From: Clostridiales bacterium
GTDB taxonomy: Bacteria; Acidobacteriota; Aminicenantia; Aminicenantales; UBA8522
DNA: 64,000 nucleotides
Reading direction: 5' to 3'
NCBI GenBank assembly: GCA_029907205.1
Contig: JARYMI010000001.1
Coordinates: 179,410 to 243,409 of the forward strand
Shown: positions 35,480 to 43,618 of the stretch, piece after piece
Layout: each line of letters begins with the position of its first letter
Position numbering within the stretch: the first letter of the stretch is position 1
Translations under genes and position numbers: made by a program
The notes under the pieces: generated by a model
Seen by the model: the letters and a program-made list of their open reading frames with translations, nothing else
What the model was told of the DNA's origin: nothing
Databases searched by the model: none

Positions 35480-36583
35480 TCAGGCCTTTTTCTCGAGCTC
35501 TTCCAAGTCAGCTTTTGAGGGCCGGTTGGGAATGACCGCGATTGTTCTGCCTTTATACTCGAACACCTGTTTGTCGTCATCTGTAATCTCGGCAATCATC
35601 TCCGCTTTTACGCCCTTCGCTCGGATGGCCGCCAATACTTCATCAACGTCTTTCCCTCCCACCTGGACAGCCATCCTGCCCTGAGTCTCACAGATCATGA
35701 CTTCTTCCGGCGTGAGGTCGTCAACCTTGACCGGGACTTTGGATAAATTGACGGAGGCTCCAAAGCCTCCATACCTTGCTGATTCACAGACCGCCGCGCC
35801 GATGCCGGCTGCGCCAAGGTCAGAGCACGCCTTGACCTTTCCCGTGCGAAACGCGGCCAGGGTTGCCTCCATGACTTGCCTTTCTTCCTCAAAAAGAGCG
35901 ACGGCGGGCCTCATCTCTTTGACCAGGCCTGCCCTGTAGAGAGTGTCGTTGCCGTCATTTCCGGTTTCGCCGATGAGAATAACTTTGTCTCCGGCCGCCT
36001 TGGCGGGCTTCGTGAGCGGCCTGGCCGTGACCAACTTTCCAATCACTGAAACGACGACCGCCGGGACGATGTCAGAGAATGATGTGGAAAAGCCGCCGCC
36101 GATGATAAAGACATCCATGACTTTGCACATGTCTCTCAGGCCTTTGACCATCAAATTCACTCTTTCCCCGCTCGTCATTTCCACGCATTTTCCGCACGCG
36201 CATTTTCCGTCAAACCCGCAGACCCCGACGATGACTTTTTCATGCAAAGGCCGTGTCCCGATAAAATTCATGAGAAAAATTGGCCTTGCTCCCATGGCCA
36301 GAACGTCACGCATGGCCCCGCCCGCCCCGGTTGCGGCAGCGTCATAAGGCCTCGGTACGCAGGGAGAACAATGGCTTTCCATCTTGGCGACGAATAACCC
36401 GTCAGTGTCAGGAAATTTAACGACGGCCGCATCATCTCCCGGGCCGACGACCAGGGCGCCAGGAAAAATTCTGTTGACCTGGTCATTCAGGGCCTCAATA
36501 GCCTTAAAATCAATAGCCTTATCAATGTTATGATGGAGATGGACAAACAAGGCATGCATCAAAGCCCTTTCAATGGTGTTCAT
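35480..36583 (-). CDS. Half-length PurL-like (FGAM synthase-like) protein with extra cysteines
   Basis: 367 residues, AAGGAGG before ATG 36583. It has one AIR-synthase N and C domain pair: GPGDDAAVVKF, YDAAATGAGGAMRDVLAMGA, RPIFLMN, IIGGGFSTSF, VILIGETGNDG and SDLGAAGIGAAVCESA. These motifs match one half of PurL, which is normally ~740 residues with two such pairs. The conserved SHNHP motif of PurL is SHCSP here. A CxCxxC insert (GKCACGKC, near residue 129) is unusual and could bind metal. Directly upstream of and coupled to purM. Whether it is a real FGAM synthase is unproven. Confidence 0.75.
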   Translation of the reverse strand: MNTIERALMHALFVHLHHNIDKAIDFKAIEALNDQVNRIFPGALVVGPGDDAAVVKFPDTDGLFVAKMESHCSPCVPRPYDAAATGAGGAMRDVLAMGARPIFLMNFIGTRPLHEKVIVGVCGFDGKCACGKCVEMTSGERVNLMVKGLRDMCKVMDVFIIGGGFSTSFSDIVPAVVVSVIGKLVTARPLTKPAKAAGDKVILIGETGNDGNDTLYRAGLVKEMRPAVALFEEERQVMEATLAAFRTGKVKACSDLGAAGIGAAVCESARYGGFGASVNLSKVPVKVDDLTPEEVMICETQGRMAVQVGGKDVDEVLAAIRAKGVKAEMIAEITDDDKQVFEYKGRTIAVIPNRPSKADLEELEKKA

Positions 36584-36725
36584 CCTCCAACCTCCTTAAA
36601 ATTGACTCGTCATTCTCGAGTGAGTGTAAGATAGATAATTTCCAAAAAATTAGCAAATCTTTTTATTTCGTCCGCAGTATTAACATGAATTTTCGCTTAC
36701 AAACGATTGATATAGGGCAGGATCA

Positions 36726-37610
36726 TCAGGACCGCGGGTGGCTCTTGCGGTAGACGTCCATCAGCCGGCCGAGGTTGAGGTGGGTGTACTTCTGGGTCGT
36801 GGCCAGGCTTTCATGGCCGAGGAGCTCCTGGATGACCCGGAGGTCAGCCCCGCGGCTCAAGAGATGGGAGGCAAAAGAATGCCGGAGGGAATGGGGGCTG
36901 ATCTTCCTCCTTACGGCCGCGAGCCGGATGTATTTGTCAACAATCCTCTCTACTGACCGGGCCGTCAGCCGTCTCCCCTGGTAGTTGACAAAGAGCGCCT
37001 TTTCTCCAGCCTCACCTTTTAGGAGCGCCAGCCTGGCCCCTAAATAGTCAGTCATCCTCTCTCCGGCGATCCGGCCGAACGGCACAAGGCGCTCCTTCTT
37101 GCCTTTTCCCCGGACGCGGATCAGCCGTTCCTTGAAATTCACGTCCTCCTGATTGATTCCCACGAGCTCGCTGACGCGGATGCCCGTGGCATAAAGAAGC
37201 TCAAGGATAGCCCTGTCGCGCAAACCGAGAGGTTTGTCTGAGCGGGGCGTTTCCAGAAAATCAGCCATTTCTTCTTCTGAGAGAAAAGAAGGGACGCGTT
37301 TGTCTTGTTTGGGCGTGGCCACGATTCTGGCCGGGTTCCCGGCCAGCCATCCCTTCTTCACGCAGAATTGAAAGAAAGACCGGACGGCGGCCAGCTTTCG
37401 TGCCAACGAAGATTTCTTGAGTTTTCTCTCGTGGAGCTCGGCCATGAACCCCCTGATATGGATGTTATCCACCCGGCTCAGGGCGAGCCGGTGTTCTTCA
37501 AGATAAGCGCCCAATTGCCCCAGGTCACGCCTGTAGCTGGAAATCGTATGGCTCGAAGCGTTTCGCTCATGGCGAAGATAGTCAAGGAACTGGCTAAGTT
37601 CTCGTTTCAT
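36726..37610 (-). CDS. xerC: Site-specific tyrosine recombinase XerC/XerD
   Basis: 294 residues from ATG 37610, overlapping the topA end by 17 bases. SAM-like N-terminal DNA-binding domain (LSQFLDYLRHERNASSHTI), then catalytic residues Arg (ATGIRVSEL), Lys (RGKGKKERL), His-x-x-Arg (SPHSLRH), His (LLGHESL) and Tyr (TQKYTHL). Length and context (dprA-topA-xerC, a common housekeeping order) indicate chromosome-dimer resolution, not a phage integrase. Confidence 0.9.
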   Translation of the reverse strand: MKRELSQFLDYLRHERNASSHTISSYRRDLGQLGAYLEEHRLALSRVDNIHIRGFMAELHERKLKKSSLARKLAAVRSFFQFCVKKGWLAGNPARIVATPKQDKRVPSFLSEEEMADFLETPRSDKPLGLRDRAILELLYATGIRVSELVGINQEDVNFKERLIRVRGKGKKERLVPFGRIAGERMTDYLGARLALLKGEAGEKALFVNYQGRRLTARSVERIVDKYIRLAAVRRKISPHSLRHSFASHLLSRGADLRVIQELLGHESLATTQKYTHLNLGRLMDVYRKSHPRS

Positions 37611-39825
37611 CCTTTTCAGCTTCTTTGACCTCTTCCTTGAACCCACATTTCTCGTCCCAGCAATAGACAGTGGTCACGCCCTTCCGGGTTTTGCGGAGAA
37701 CAACGGGCTTGCCGCAGCGAGGGCACGTCCTGGCAACGGGCTCGTCCCAGGTGGCAAAACGGCATTTGGGAAAACGGCTGCATCCATAAAAGATTTTGCC
37801 CCGATTGGTCGTCCTCCTCACGATCGTCCCGCCGCAGCCCAGGGGGCAGGCCATGCCGGTCTCCGTCTTTTCCTTCTTTTCTTTCTTGATGTACCGGCAC
37901 TTCGGATAACTCGAACAGGCGACGAATTTCCCGAACTTTCCTCGCTTCTCTTGAAGCTGGGCGCCGCACTTGGGGCACAGCTCATCCAGGTTGATCGTCT
38001 CCTTTTTGGCGAGGCTCTCTTTGTGCCTGCACTCGGGAAAACCCGAGCAGGCTTTGAACCGGCCGAACCGGCCGTCCTTGATGAGCAGAGGCCGGCCGCA
38101 GCGAGGACACTTTTCGTCAACCGGGATCCCTTTGACGCTTTTTGTCTCCCCGGCTTTGGCCAGGTCCTGACTGAGAAGCTCGTGGTATCGGCGCAGGGAG
38201 GACAGCCAATCCTGATCGCCCTCGCTGATTTTGTCCAGCTCCTCCTCCATCCTGGCCGTGAACTTGACTTCCATCAAGTCGGCAAAATGGGCCACAAGAA
38301 AATCCGTGACGAACATTCCGAGGTCGGTCGGGATGAACTTGCCCTTCTCCTTAACCACATAGACACGGTCTTGCAGGGTGGCGATGATCGGCACATACGT
38401 GCTCGGACGGCCGATCCCCTTGGCTTCGAGCTCTCTTACCAGAGTTCCCTCGGTGTAACGCGGCGGAGGCTGGGTGAAATTCTGTTTTGTCTCAAGCTCC
38501 AGGAGCCGGAGAACTTCTCCTTTCTTGGCTTTCGGCAGCTTTTCTTCTTCCTCCTTCTTGGAGTTGGGGAAGAGAGCCAAGAAGCCATCAAACATGATGA
38601 CCTCGCCCTTGGCCCTGAACTCCGACCGGCCGGCCCGGATCAAAAACTCTGTTTCCTCTACGTCGGCGGCGCTCATCTGCGAGGCCAGGAAACGGTTCCA
38701 GATGAGCGCGTAAAGGTCGAATTCCTCTTTCTTGAGATAGGGCTTGACAACGTGCGGCGGCAGGTCGGGCGAGGTCGGCCGGATGGCTTCATGAGCGTCC
38801 TGAGCCTTTCGCTTGTTTTTGAACAGGCGAGGCTTGGCGGGGACATAATCTCTCGAATAGGTGGCCTCAATGTACTTTCTGGCCCAGTTGATGGCGCTGT
38901 CCGAAACACGCACAGAATCTGTCCTCATGTAAGTGATCAACCCGACCAGCCCGCGCTCGCCGACCGGAAGGCCTTCGTAAAGCCTCTGGGCGACTGACAT
39001 GGTCTTTTTCACCGGAAACTGGAGCAGGCGGAAGCTGTCCTGCTGCAGAGTGCTGGTGATATAGGGAGGGCCAGGGTGGCGTTTTTTTTGTGTGACCTTG
39101 ATGTCCTCGAGGACAAAGGTTGAGGTCTTGAGCTCGGCCACGACCTCATTGGCCCTGGCTTCGTTGCTGATCTTAGCCTTCTTGCCGTCGATTCGGGCGA
39201 GGCTCGCTTTGAAAGCCGGCGGCACAGAAGCCTCAAGATGCGCGGCAACCGTCCAGTATTCTTCGGCCACAAAATTCCTTATCTCTTTTTCCCGCTCGCA
39301 GACGAGCCGCAGGGCGATCGACTGGACCCGGCCGGCGCTCAGCCCACGGCCGATTTTTTTCCACAGGAGCGGGCTGATAAGATACCCGACCAGCCGGTCG
39401 AGGATGCGCCGGGTTTGCTGGGCCTTGATTTTATTCTCGTCGAGGTGTCCCAGGTTCTGGAAAGCTTCTTCGACGGCCTTCTTGGTGATTTCATGGAGGA
39501 GGACGCGGCGAATGTTCGGGTTGTTCTTTTCGAGGAGAACGCTGAGGTGCCAGCAGATGGCCTCGCCCTCGCGGTCCGGGTCAGCGGCCAGGATCACAGA
39601 AGCGCAGTCAGCTGCCAGCTTTTCGAGGTCGGCGACGACCTTTTTCCGCTCGGGAATGAGAACATAACGGGGGGCAAAATCATGCTCGACATCCACGCCC
39701 AGGCTGCTCCTGGGAAGATCCCGGACGTGTCCCATCGAGGCTTTGACAAGGTAGCCGGAGCCGAGATAGCGGTTTATGGTCTGGGCTTTGGCCGGCGATT
39801 CGACGATCACGAGGGACTTGGACAT
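37594..39825 (-). CDS. topA: DNA topoisomerase I
   Basis: 743 residues. Toprim start LVIVESPAKAQTINRYLG, acidic site AADPDREGEAICWHL, active-site Tyr in GLITYMRTDSVRVS, and KAQDAHEAIRPTS. Four C-terminal zinc-ribbon segments (first cysteines CPRCGRP, CPKCGAQ, CPLGCGG, CPRCGKP). Relaxes negative supercoils. ATG 39825 follows the dprA stop with no gap. Confidence 0.96.
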   Translation of the reverse strand: MSKSLVIVESPAKAQTINRYLGSGYLVKASMGHVRDLPRSSLGVDVEHDFAPRYVLIPERKKVVADLEKLAADCASVILAADPDREGEAICWHLSVLLEKNNPNIRRVLLHEITKKAVEEAFQNLGHLDENKIKAQQTRRILDRLVGYLISPLLWKKIGRGLSAGRVQSIALRLVCEREKEIRNFVAEEYWTVAAHLEASVPPAFKASLARIDGKKAKISNEARANEVVAELKTSTFVLEDIKVTQKKRHPGPPYITSTLQQDSFRLLQFPVKKTMSVAQRLYEGLPVGERGLVGLITYMRTDSVRVSDSAINWARKYIEATYSRDYVPAKPRLFKNKRKAQDAHEAIRPTSPDLPPHVVKPYLKKEEFDLYALIWNRFLASQMSAADVEETEFLIRAGRSEFRAKGEVIMFDGFLALFPNSKKEEEEKLPKAKKGEVLRLLELETKQNFTQPPPRYTEGTLVRELEAKGIGRPSTYVPIIATLQDRVYVVKEKGKFIPTDLGMFVTDFLVAHFADLMEVKFTARMEEELDKISEGDQDWLSSLRRYHELLSQDLAKAGETKSVKGIPVDEKCPRCGRPLLIKDGRFGRFKACSGFPECRHKESLAKKETINLDELCPKCGAQLQEKRGKFGKFVACSSYPKCRYIKKEKKEKTETGMACPLGCGGTIVRRTTNRGKIFYGCSRFPKCRFATWDEPVARTCPRCGKPVVLRKTRKGVTTVYCWDEKCGFKEEVKEAEKDETRT

Positions 39826-40971
39826 TTAGAGGCTCCTCTGAAAATACTTTCCCGGGACTTGATGAACGAGTCCCTTGAGCTCCAAATAGAGCAGGATGGC
39901 AAGGATTTCGGATACCGAGGCGGCCGTCGCCTCGGCCAGCTCGTCGATATGAGTGACCTCATCTGTCTTGAGGCAATCGACAATCATTTTCTCCTGAGAG
40001 CTCAGTTCCGGCATTTTCTCTTTTTCCTCCGCCCGGCGGGCAAGAAACCTCTCCCGCAGGGGCAACGAGAATTCTTCTACCACATCTTCCCATGTTTCCA
40101 CAAGCTTGGCCCCAGATTTGATGAGCCAGTGGCAGCCTCGGCTGAGGCCGGAAGTAACGTTCCCGGGGACGGCCATCACTTCGCGGCCCTGCTCGAGGGC
40201 AAGCCGGGCTGTGATGAGCGAGCCGCTCCGCCCGGCGGCCTCGACGACCACGACTGCAAGAGAAAGGCCACTGATGATGCGGTTACGGAGGGGAAAGTGA
40301 AAAGCAAAGGGAGGCATTCCCGGAGGGAACTCGGAGACGACGGCCCCGCGGCCGGCAATCTTCCAAAAAAGGGATTTGTTTTCCCTGGGATAGATGTTGT
40401 CGAGCCCCGATCCCAGGACAGCGACTGTCTTTCCCTCGGCGAGCGCTCCCCAGTGGGCGATCGAATCAATCCCCAAGGCCATCCCGCTCACGACGACAAG
40501 GCCGCGGCCGGCCAAATCCCTGGCGAGCCTTTCGGCTACAGCACGGCCGTATGGAGTCGGCCGGCGGGCGCCGACAACGGCGACAGCCGGTTCCTTCAAG
40601 ATTTCCGGGTTTCCTGCGCCGTAGAGCACGTAAGGGGGGTCGAAAATTTCCCTTAAGGTTTCAGGGTAGTTCGGGTCATCCGGAGTGAGCAAGAAATATC
40701 CCTTTTTGGAGACCCAGTCGAGAACTCGGCCGGCCTGGTCAAAAATGGCTGGAGAATTGAGCGCTCTGGCTTTTTCTTCTTCCAGCCCGAGGGTCATGAG
40801 CTTTTCAGGAGAGGATTGGAAAATATCCTTGAGACTGGCAAAACGGCTGATGATTTTCTGGGCTGGCCCAAGGCTGTCGGAAAGGACAAGGTTCAAGGCC
40901 ACGCGAAAAATGAGATTTTCTGTATTGCCCCTGAATAGTCTTTCCTGTAACTGCCTTTTCCCTCGTCTCAT
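39826..40971 (-). CDS. dprA: DNA-processing protein DprA
   Basis: 381 residues: N-terminal SAM-like helices, the Rossmann-like DprA core (VAVVGARRPTPYGRAVAE, VVSGMALGIDSIAHWGAL, VLGSGLDNIYPREN, SEFPPGM, FPLRNRIISGLS, EAAGRSGSLITARLA) and a C-terminal winged-helix (IDELAEATAASVSEILAIL). DprA loads RecA on incoming single-stranded DNA during transformation. First gene of dprA-topA-xerC. Confidence 0.95.
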   Translation of the reverse strand: MRRGKRQLQERLFRGNTENLIFRVALNLVLSDSLGPAQKIISRFASLKDIFQSSPEKLMTLGLEEEKARALNSPAIFDQAGRVLDWVSKKGYFLLTPDDPNYPETLREIFDPPYVLYGAGNPEILKEPAVAVVGARRPTPYGRAVAERLARDLAGRGLVVVSGMALGIDSIAHWGALAEGKTVAVLGSGLDNIYPRENKSLFWKIAGRGAVVSEFPPGMPPFAFHFPLRNRIISGLSLAVVVVEAAGRSGSLITARLALEQGREVMAVPGNVTSGLSRGCHWLIKSGAKLVETWEDVVEEFSLPLRERFLARRAEEKEKMPELSSQEKMIVDCLKTDEVTHIDELAEATAASVSEILAILLYLELKGLVHQVPGKYFQRSL

Positions 40972-41135
40972 GACCCTGTTTCCTGCCCAGACGCCCGTCT
41001 CTATTCAAGACGACGACTTCCCCCCTTCTTTCTCAGCGCGTCCCGCGACAGAAAAGCTTTTTAAACTTATTATGCGGAATAATGATCAGGTCAAGCTTAT
41101 CGATGTCCGAGCTCCGCATCCGAACTTTTTTTATG

Positions 41136-41294
41136 CATTAATCTTCCCTGCCCCTCTTAGGGAATTAAGAGGGGAACAACGGTCAGCGTCTCGGGTAAAG
41201 TCGGCCCCCAAACCGCGCCACCCATCGGGTGCGGGCGTGTTAATCTTGGTTCTATTGAGAGCCAAGCACTTTTGATTGATGCGCAATTCCTATC
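41136..41294 (-). repeat. Structured dispersed repeat, copy 2
   Basis: Minus-strand counterpart of 28118-28274. The terminal hairpin is perfect here: CCCCTCTTA-ATTCCC-TAAGAGGGG (41150-41173 region), and the variable stem reads CTTGG/CCAAG, different bases from copy 1 but still pairing. It lies between the DUF4143 ATPase and dprA, in the dprA direction. The remaining gap 40972-41135 shows no gene. Confidence 0.6.
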
Positions 41295-41415
41295 GGCAAA
41301 TCTGGGATCGTGAGAGCGTCGATTTGAACGAAAAATAGGAGGGCGCATAGAGCAGGTTCGCCAGGAGGGCGAGGGTGGGCTTGCCGGCCGGCTGACACTT
41401 CGGGCATTTCATCAT
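41290..41415 (-). CDS. Possible 41-residue ORF with CPKC motif
   Basis: ATG 41415 comes one base after the stop of the DUF4143 ATPase gene, in a typical coupled arrangement. The peptide begins MMKCPKCQPAGKPTLALLAN and has one cysteine pair plus a lone C-terminal cysteine. It could be a tiny gene or the surviving 5' end of a zinc-ribbon gene cut by the repeat at 41136-41294. No homologue is known to me. Confidence 0.25.
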   Translation of the reverse strand: MMKCPKCQPAGKPTLALLANLLYAPSYFSFKSTLSRSQICR

Positions 41416-41416
41416 C

Positions 41417-42562
41417 TCACCCGCTTCCAAATTTCTTTATCAAATCGCGACAGCCGACGACGTTAACAACAAGAGAGCCGAATCTCCGGGTAAAAGGAGA
41501 GCTGACTGAGGGGCATACGAGGTAGTTCGCCCCCACGGGGTATAGCTCACGAAAGACGGCCAGCGGCTTCGGATCGAAACGGTCGACGTTAATCTTGCAT
41601 TCGAGGGCATCGGCCTCCCGCCCGCGCCGGACGACGAAGTCGATCTCGCGGCCGGATTTGTCCCGCCAGAAATGGAGGCCTTCGCCCCAAGTCGCTGCCC
41701 GGAGAACGTCCAGGACAAGATGCTCCCAGAGCAGGCCCCGATCGTCTTCCCGGATGTCCGTCCAGCCATGGGCATAGGCGACGAATCCGGTGTCGAATCC
41801 GTAGACTTTCGGCCGGCGCACGATCTCCCTCCGGCCGCCCCCGTGGAAGGGAAGAAGAGGATAAAGCGCGCAGGCGACGCTCATCGCTTCAAGGTAAGCC
41901 TTGACCGTCGGCCGGCTGAGGTCGCATTCCCTTGAGATAGCGGTATAATCCGCCTGCCCCCCGCTCTGCCTGAGCATTAGCCGCAGAAGCTTCAGAAAGC
42001 CAGCCCGTTCGCGGACGGCGAAAAGCTCCTGGATGTCGCGAGCGAAGAAGCTGTCCATCCACTCTGACAGGAAATGATCGTCCCTTGCCGGGCTGAGCAA
42101 AAGCTCCGGGAGGCCTCCATGAAAGAGCCGGCGGTCCAGGTCGAGAATCCCGAAATCCTCCTCGCATTCTGTCCAGAGAACCGGAAAGAGCGTCAGCACA
42201 AGCTTCCGGCCGCTCAGAGAATCCCTAAACTTGCGCGTGGCGGCGAGCGTGGATGATCCGGTGGCCAAGATTCGGAGGCGGGGAAACGCATCGGCGGCGA
42301 TTTTGAGCACCCGGCTCGGGTCGCTCAAGCGATGGACCTCGTCGAGGACGATGACGGCGTTTTGAGGCTGGGCCCGGAAGAACATCTCCGGGTCCTCCAG
42401 GCGGCGCTCGTCAGAAGGCAGGTCGCAGTCGAGGTAAACGGCATCAGGCAGCATCCGGGCCAGAGTAGTCTTGCCCACCCGGCGAACCCCGGCGAGCCAG
42501 GCGATCGGCCGCTTCTTCCAGACGGCCCGGATCCGGTTTAGCCAATAAGGTCGGTTTATCAT
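41417..42562 (-). CDS. ATPase of the AAA_14/DUF4143 family
   Basis: 381 residues from ATG 42562 (TTG 42598 is in frame; neither has a good ribosome site). Walker A GVRRVGKTTLARML, Walker B AVIVLDEVHRLSDPSRVL, sensor ILATGSSTLA, then the DUF4143 C-terminal part with GGLPELLLS, DIQELFAV, helix-turn-helix YTAISRECDLSRPTVKAYLE and a nuclease-like DFVVRRGREADALECKIN. These ATPases are widespread, often horizontally mobile and functionally obscure; the ExD/ECK end resembles a PD-(D/E)XK core. Confidence 0.85.
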   Translation of the reverse strand: MINRPYWLNRIRAVWKKRPIAWLAGVRRVGKTTLARMLPDAVYLDCDLPSDERRLEDPEMFFRAQPQNAVIVLDEVHRLSDPSRVLKIAADAFPRLRILATGSSTLAATRKFRDSLSGRKLVLTLFPVLWTECEEDFGILDLDRRLFHGGLPELLLSPARDDHFLSEWMDSFFARDIQELFAVRERAGFLKLLRLMLRQSGGQADYTAISRECDLSRPTVKAYLEAMSVACALYPLLPFHGGGRREIVRRPKVYGFDTGFVAYAHGWTDIREDDRGLLWEHLVLDVLRAATWGEGLHFWRDKSGREIDFVVRRGREADALECKINVDRFDPKPLAVFRELYPVGANYLVCPSVSSPFTRRFGSLVVNVVGCRDLIKKFGSG

Positions 42563-42616
42563 AGAATCGTAATTATCATAAGGACGCCCATTTGTCAATT
42601 ATAATTTCATTTCATT

Positions 42617-42934
42617 TCAGCATTCAGCGTGACGAGTTCCCGCGAGCCTGGCTTTTGCGTCTTCAACCTCGGGCAGCCCGGGGGCGGCGGCCTTCCAGAG
42701 GTCGAGGAAGCGCCGGTAATTCTCGGTAGCCTTCCCCATCTCCGCGTAGATCCATCCCTTGAGCTCCAGGTCGTATATTTTGTCAATCATATCCCGGTCG
42801 AGAGATTCAACATTTTCAACGGCTTTTAAAGCTTCCTCAGACTTTCCCGCCCTTATGCCGTGATAGGCTAGTAAGTAAAGGCAATCGGCGAGACCATAAT
42901 CGCTGTCCAGCTCTTCCGCCAATTGGACGCCCAA
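42617..42934 (-). pseudogene. TPR-protein C-terminal remnant
   Basis: About 105 residues of TPR-like helices ([28 protein letters not shown]; split here by reading) preceded in frame, back to about 43085, by more TPR-like sequence ([13 protein letters not shown]) that has no ATG or ribosome site. The frame runs into a stop within the perR promoter region. TPR tails of this sort end large sensor or kinase proteins, so this looks like a truncated leftover rather than a gene; a TTG start at 42934 is the only possibility. Confidence 0.45.
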
Positions 42935-43064
42935 CGGGATCTGCTTCTTCGCCTCCTCGAATTGTCCTTGACCTCTATACAGCTTCTCAACCTGCTGTCT
43001 CGCGGTAAGATGCGTGTCGCGAGAAGCGCGACCCAGCCATCGGCGATGGCGGACTAATTTTTTC

Positions 43065-43094
43065 TTGACAAAGTCGTATTTTTTTCATTATAAT
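43065..43094 (+). promoter_or_regulatory. perR promoter
   Basis: Consensus -35 TTGACA (43065-43070), 18-base spacer, perfect -10 TATAAT (43089-43094). The -10 abuts the operator at 43094-43110, so repressor binding would block RNA polymerase. Confidence 0.85.
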
Positions 43095-43110
43095 TCGGAA
43101 TGATTCCGAA
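43094..43110. promoter_or_regulatory. Fur/PerR-family operator upstream of perR
   Basis: TTCGGAAT-G-ATTCCGAA, a perfect 8-1-8 inverted repeat eight bases before the regulator's start. Shares the core GGAATGATTCC with the katA operator. Confidence 0.85.
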
Positions 43111-43118
43111 TAAAGCCC

Positions 43119-43544
43119 ATGACGCCAGACGAAATTCGAACGCGAATTATCGAGGGAATGAAAGAAAGGAGGCTCAAGCGAACTTCCCAGAGGCTGGTGA
43201 TTGTCGATATCCTTGCCGGTTCGCGGAGCCATCCGAGCGCCTTTGATATTTTTGCCGAGGCGCGCAAAAAAGAGCCGAAGATCAGCCTGTCGACTGTCTA
43301 TTACACGCTTGACAGCCTGAAAAAGGCAGGCCTTATCAGAGAGCTTGAATTTGACGACCTCAATAACCGGTATGAGGGGGATATCTGCGAGCACCTGAAC
43401 CTGGTCTGCCGGGCTTGCGGAAAAATTGAGGATTTTCCAGCGAGCTCCCCTGTCTCTCCACAAGAGGTTGAAGAAAAGACGGGTTTCATGGTCGAAGGAG
43501 TGCGCCTCGACTTCTACGGTCTCTGCAGGAAGTGCCAGGCGTGA
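43119..43544 (+). CDS. perR: Fur-family peroxide-type regulator (PerR-like)
   Basis: 141 residues. Winged helix KRTSQRLVIVDILAGSRSHPSAFDIF and SLSTVYYTLDSLKKAGLI, then metal-site residues EGDICEHLNLVCRACGKIEDF and a C-terminal CRKC, giving the two CxxC pairs of the structural zinc site. Identified as PerR rather than Fur because it is next to catalase and shares an operator with it; the oxidisable histidines cannot be assigned with certainty. Autoregulated by the 43094-43110 site. Confidence 0.88.
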   Translation: MTPDEIRTRIIEGMKERRLKRTSQRLVIVDILAGSRSHPSAFDIFAEARKKEPKISLSTVYYTLDSLKKAGLIRELEFDDLNNRYEGDICEHLNLVCRACGKIEDFPASSPVSPQEVEEKTGFMVEGVRLDFYGLCRKCQA

Positions 43545-43572
43545 AAGGGGCACTAAATTTTTTTTGAAATTC

Positions 43573-43593
43573 AAATAGGAATGATTCCTATTT
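43573..43593. promoter_or_regulatory. Fur/PerR-family operator upstream of katA
   Basis: AAATAGGAAT, central G, ATTCCTATTT: a perfect 10-1-10 inverted repeat 25 bases before the catalase ATG, with the same GGAATGATTCC core as the perR operator. Confidence 0.85.
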
Positions 43594-43618
43594 AGAAAAA
43601 TATTTTTTGGAGGTTTCT

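Noticed and set aside
36726..37610. Phage or island integrase
   Set aside because: Sits in the housekeeping dprA-topA-xerC order with no adjacent att repeats, tRNA or phage genes.
39238..40656. 472-codon plus-strand ORF opposite topA and dprA
   Set aside because: Lies across two certain genes on the other strand; no domain seen.
41417..42562. Transposon-borne ATPase
   Set aside because: DUF4143 ATPases are often mobile, but no transposase or terminal inverted repeats were seen around it.
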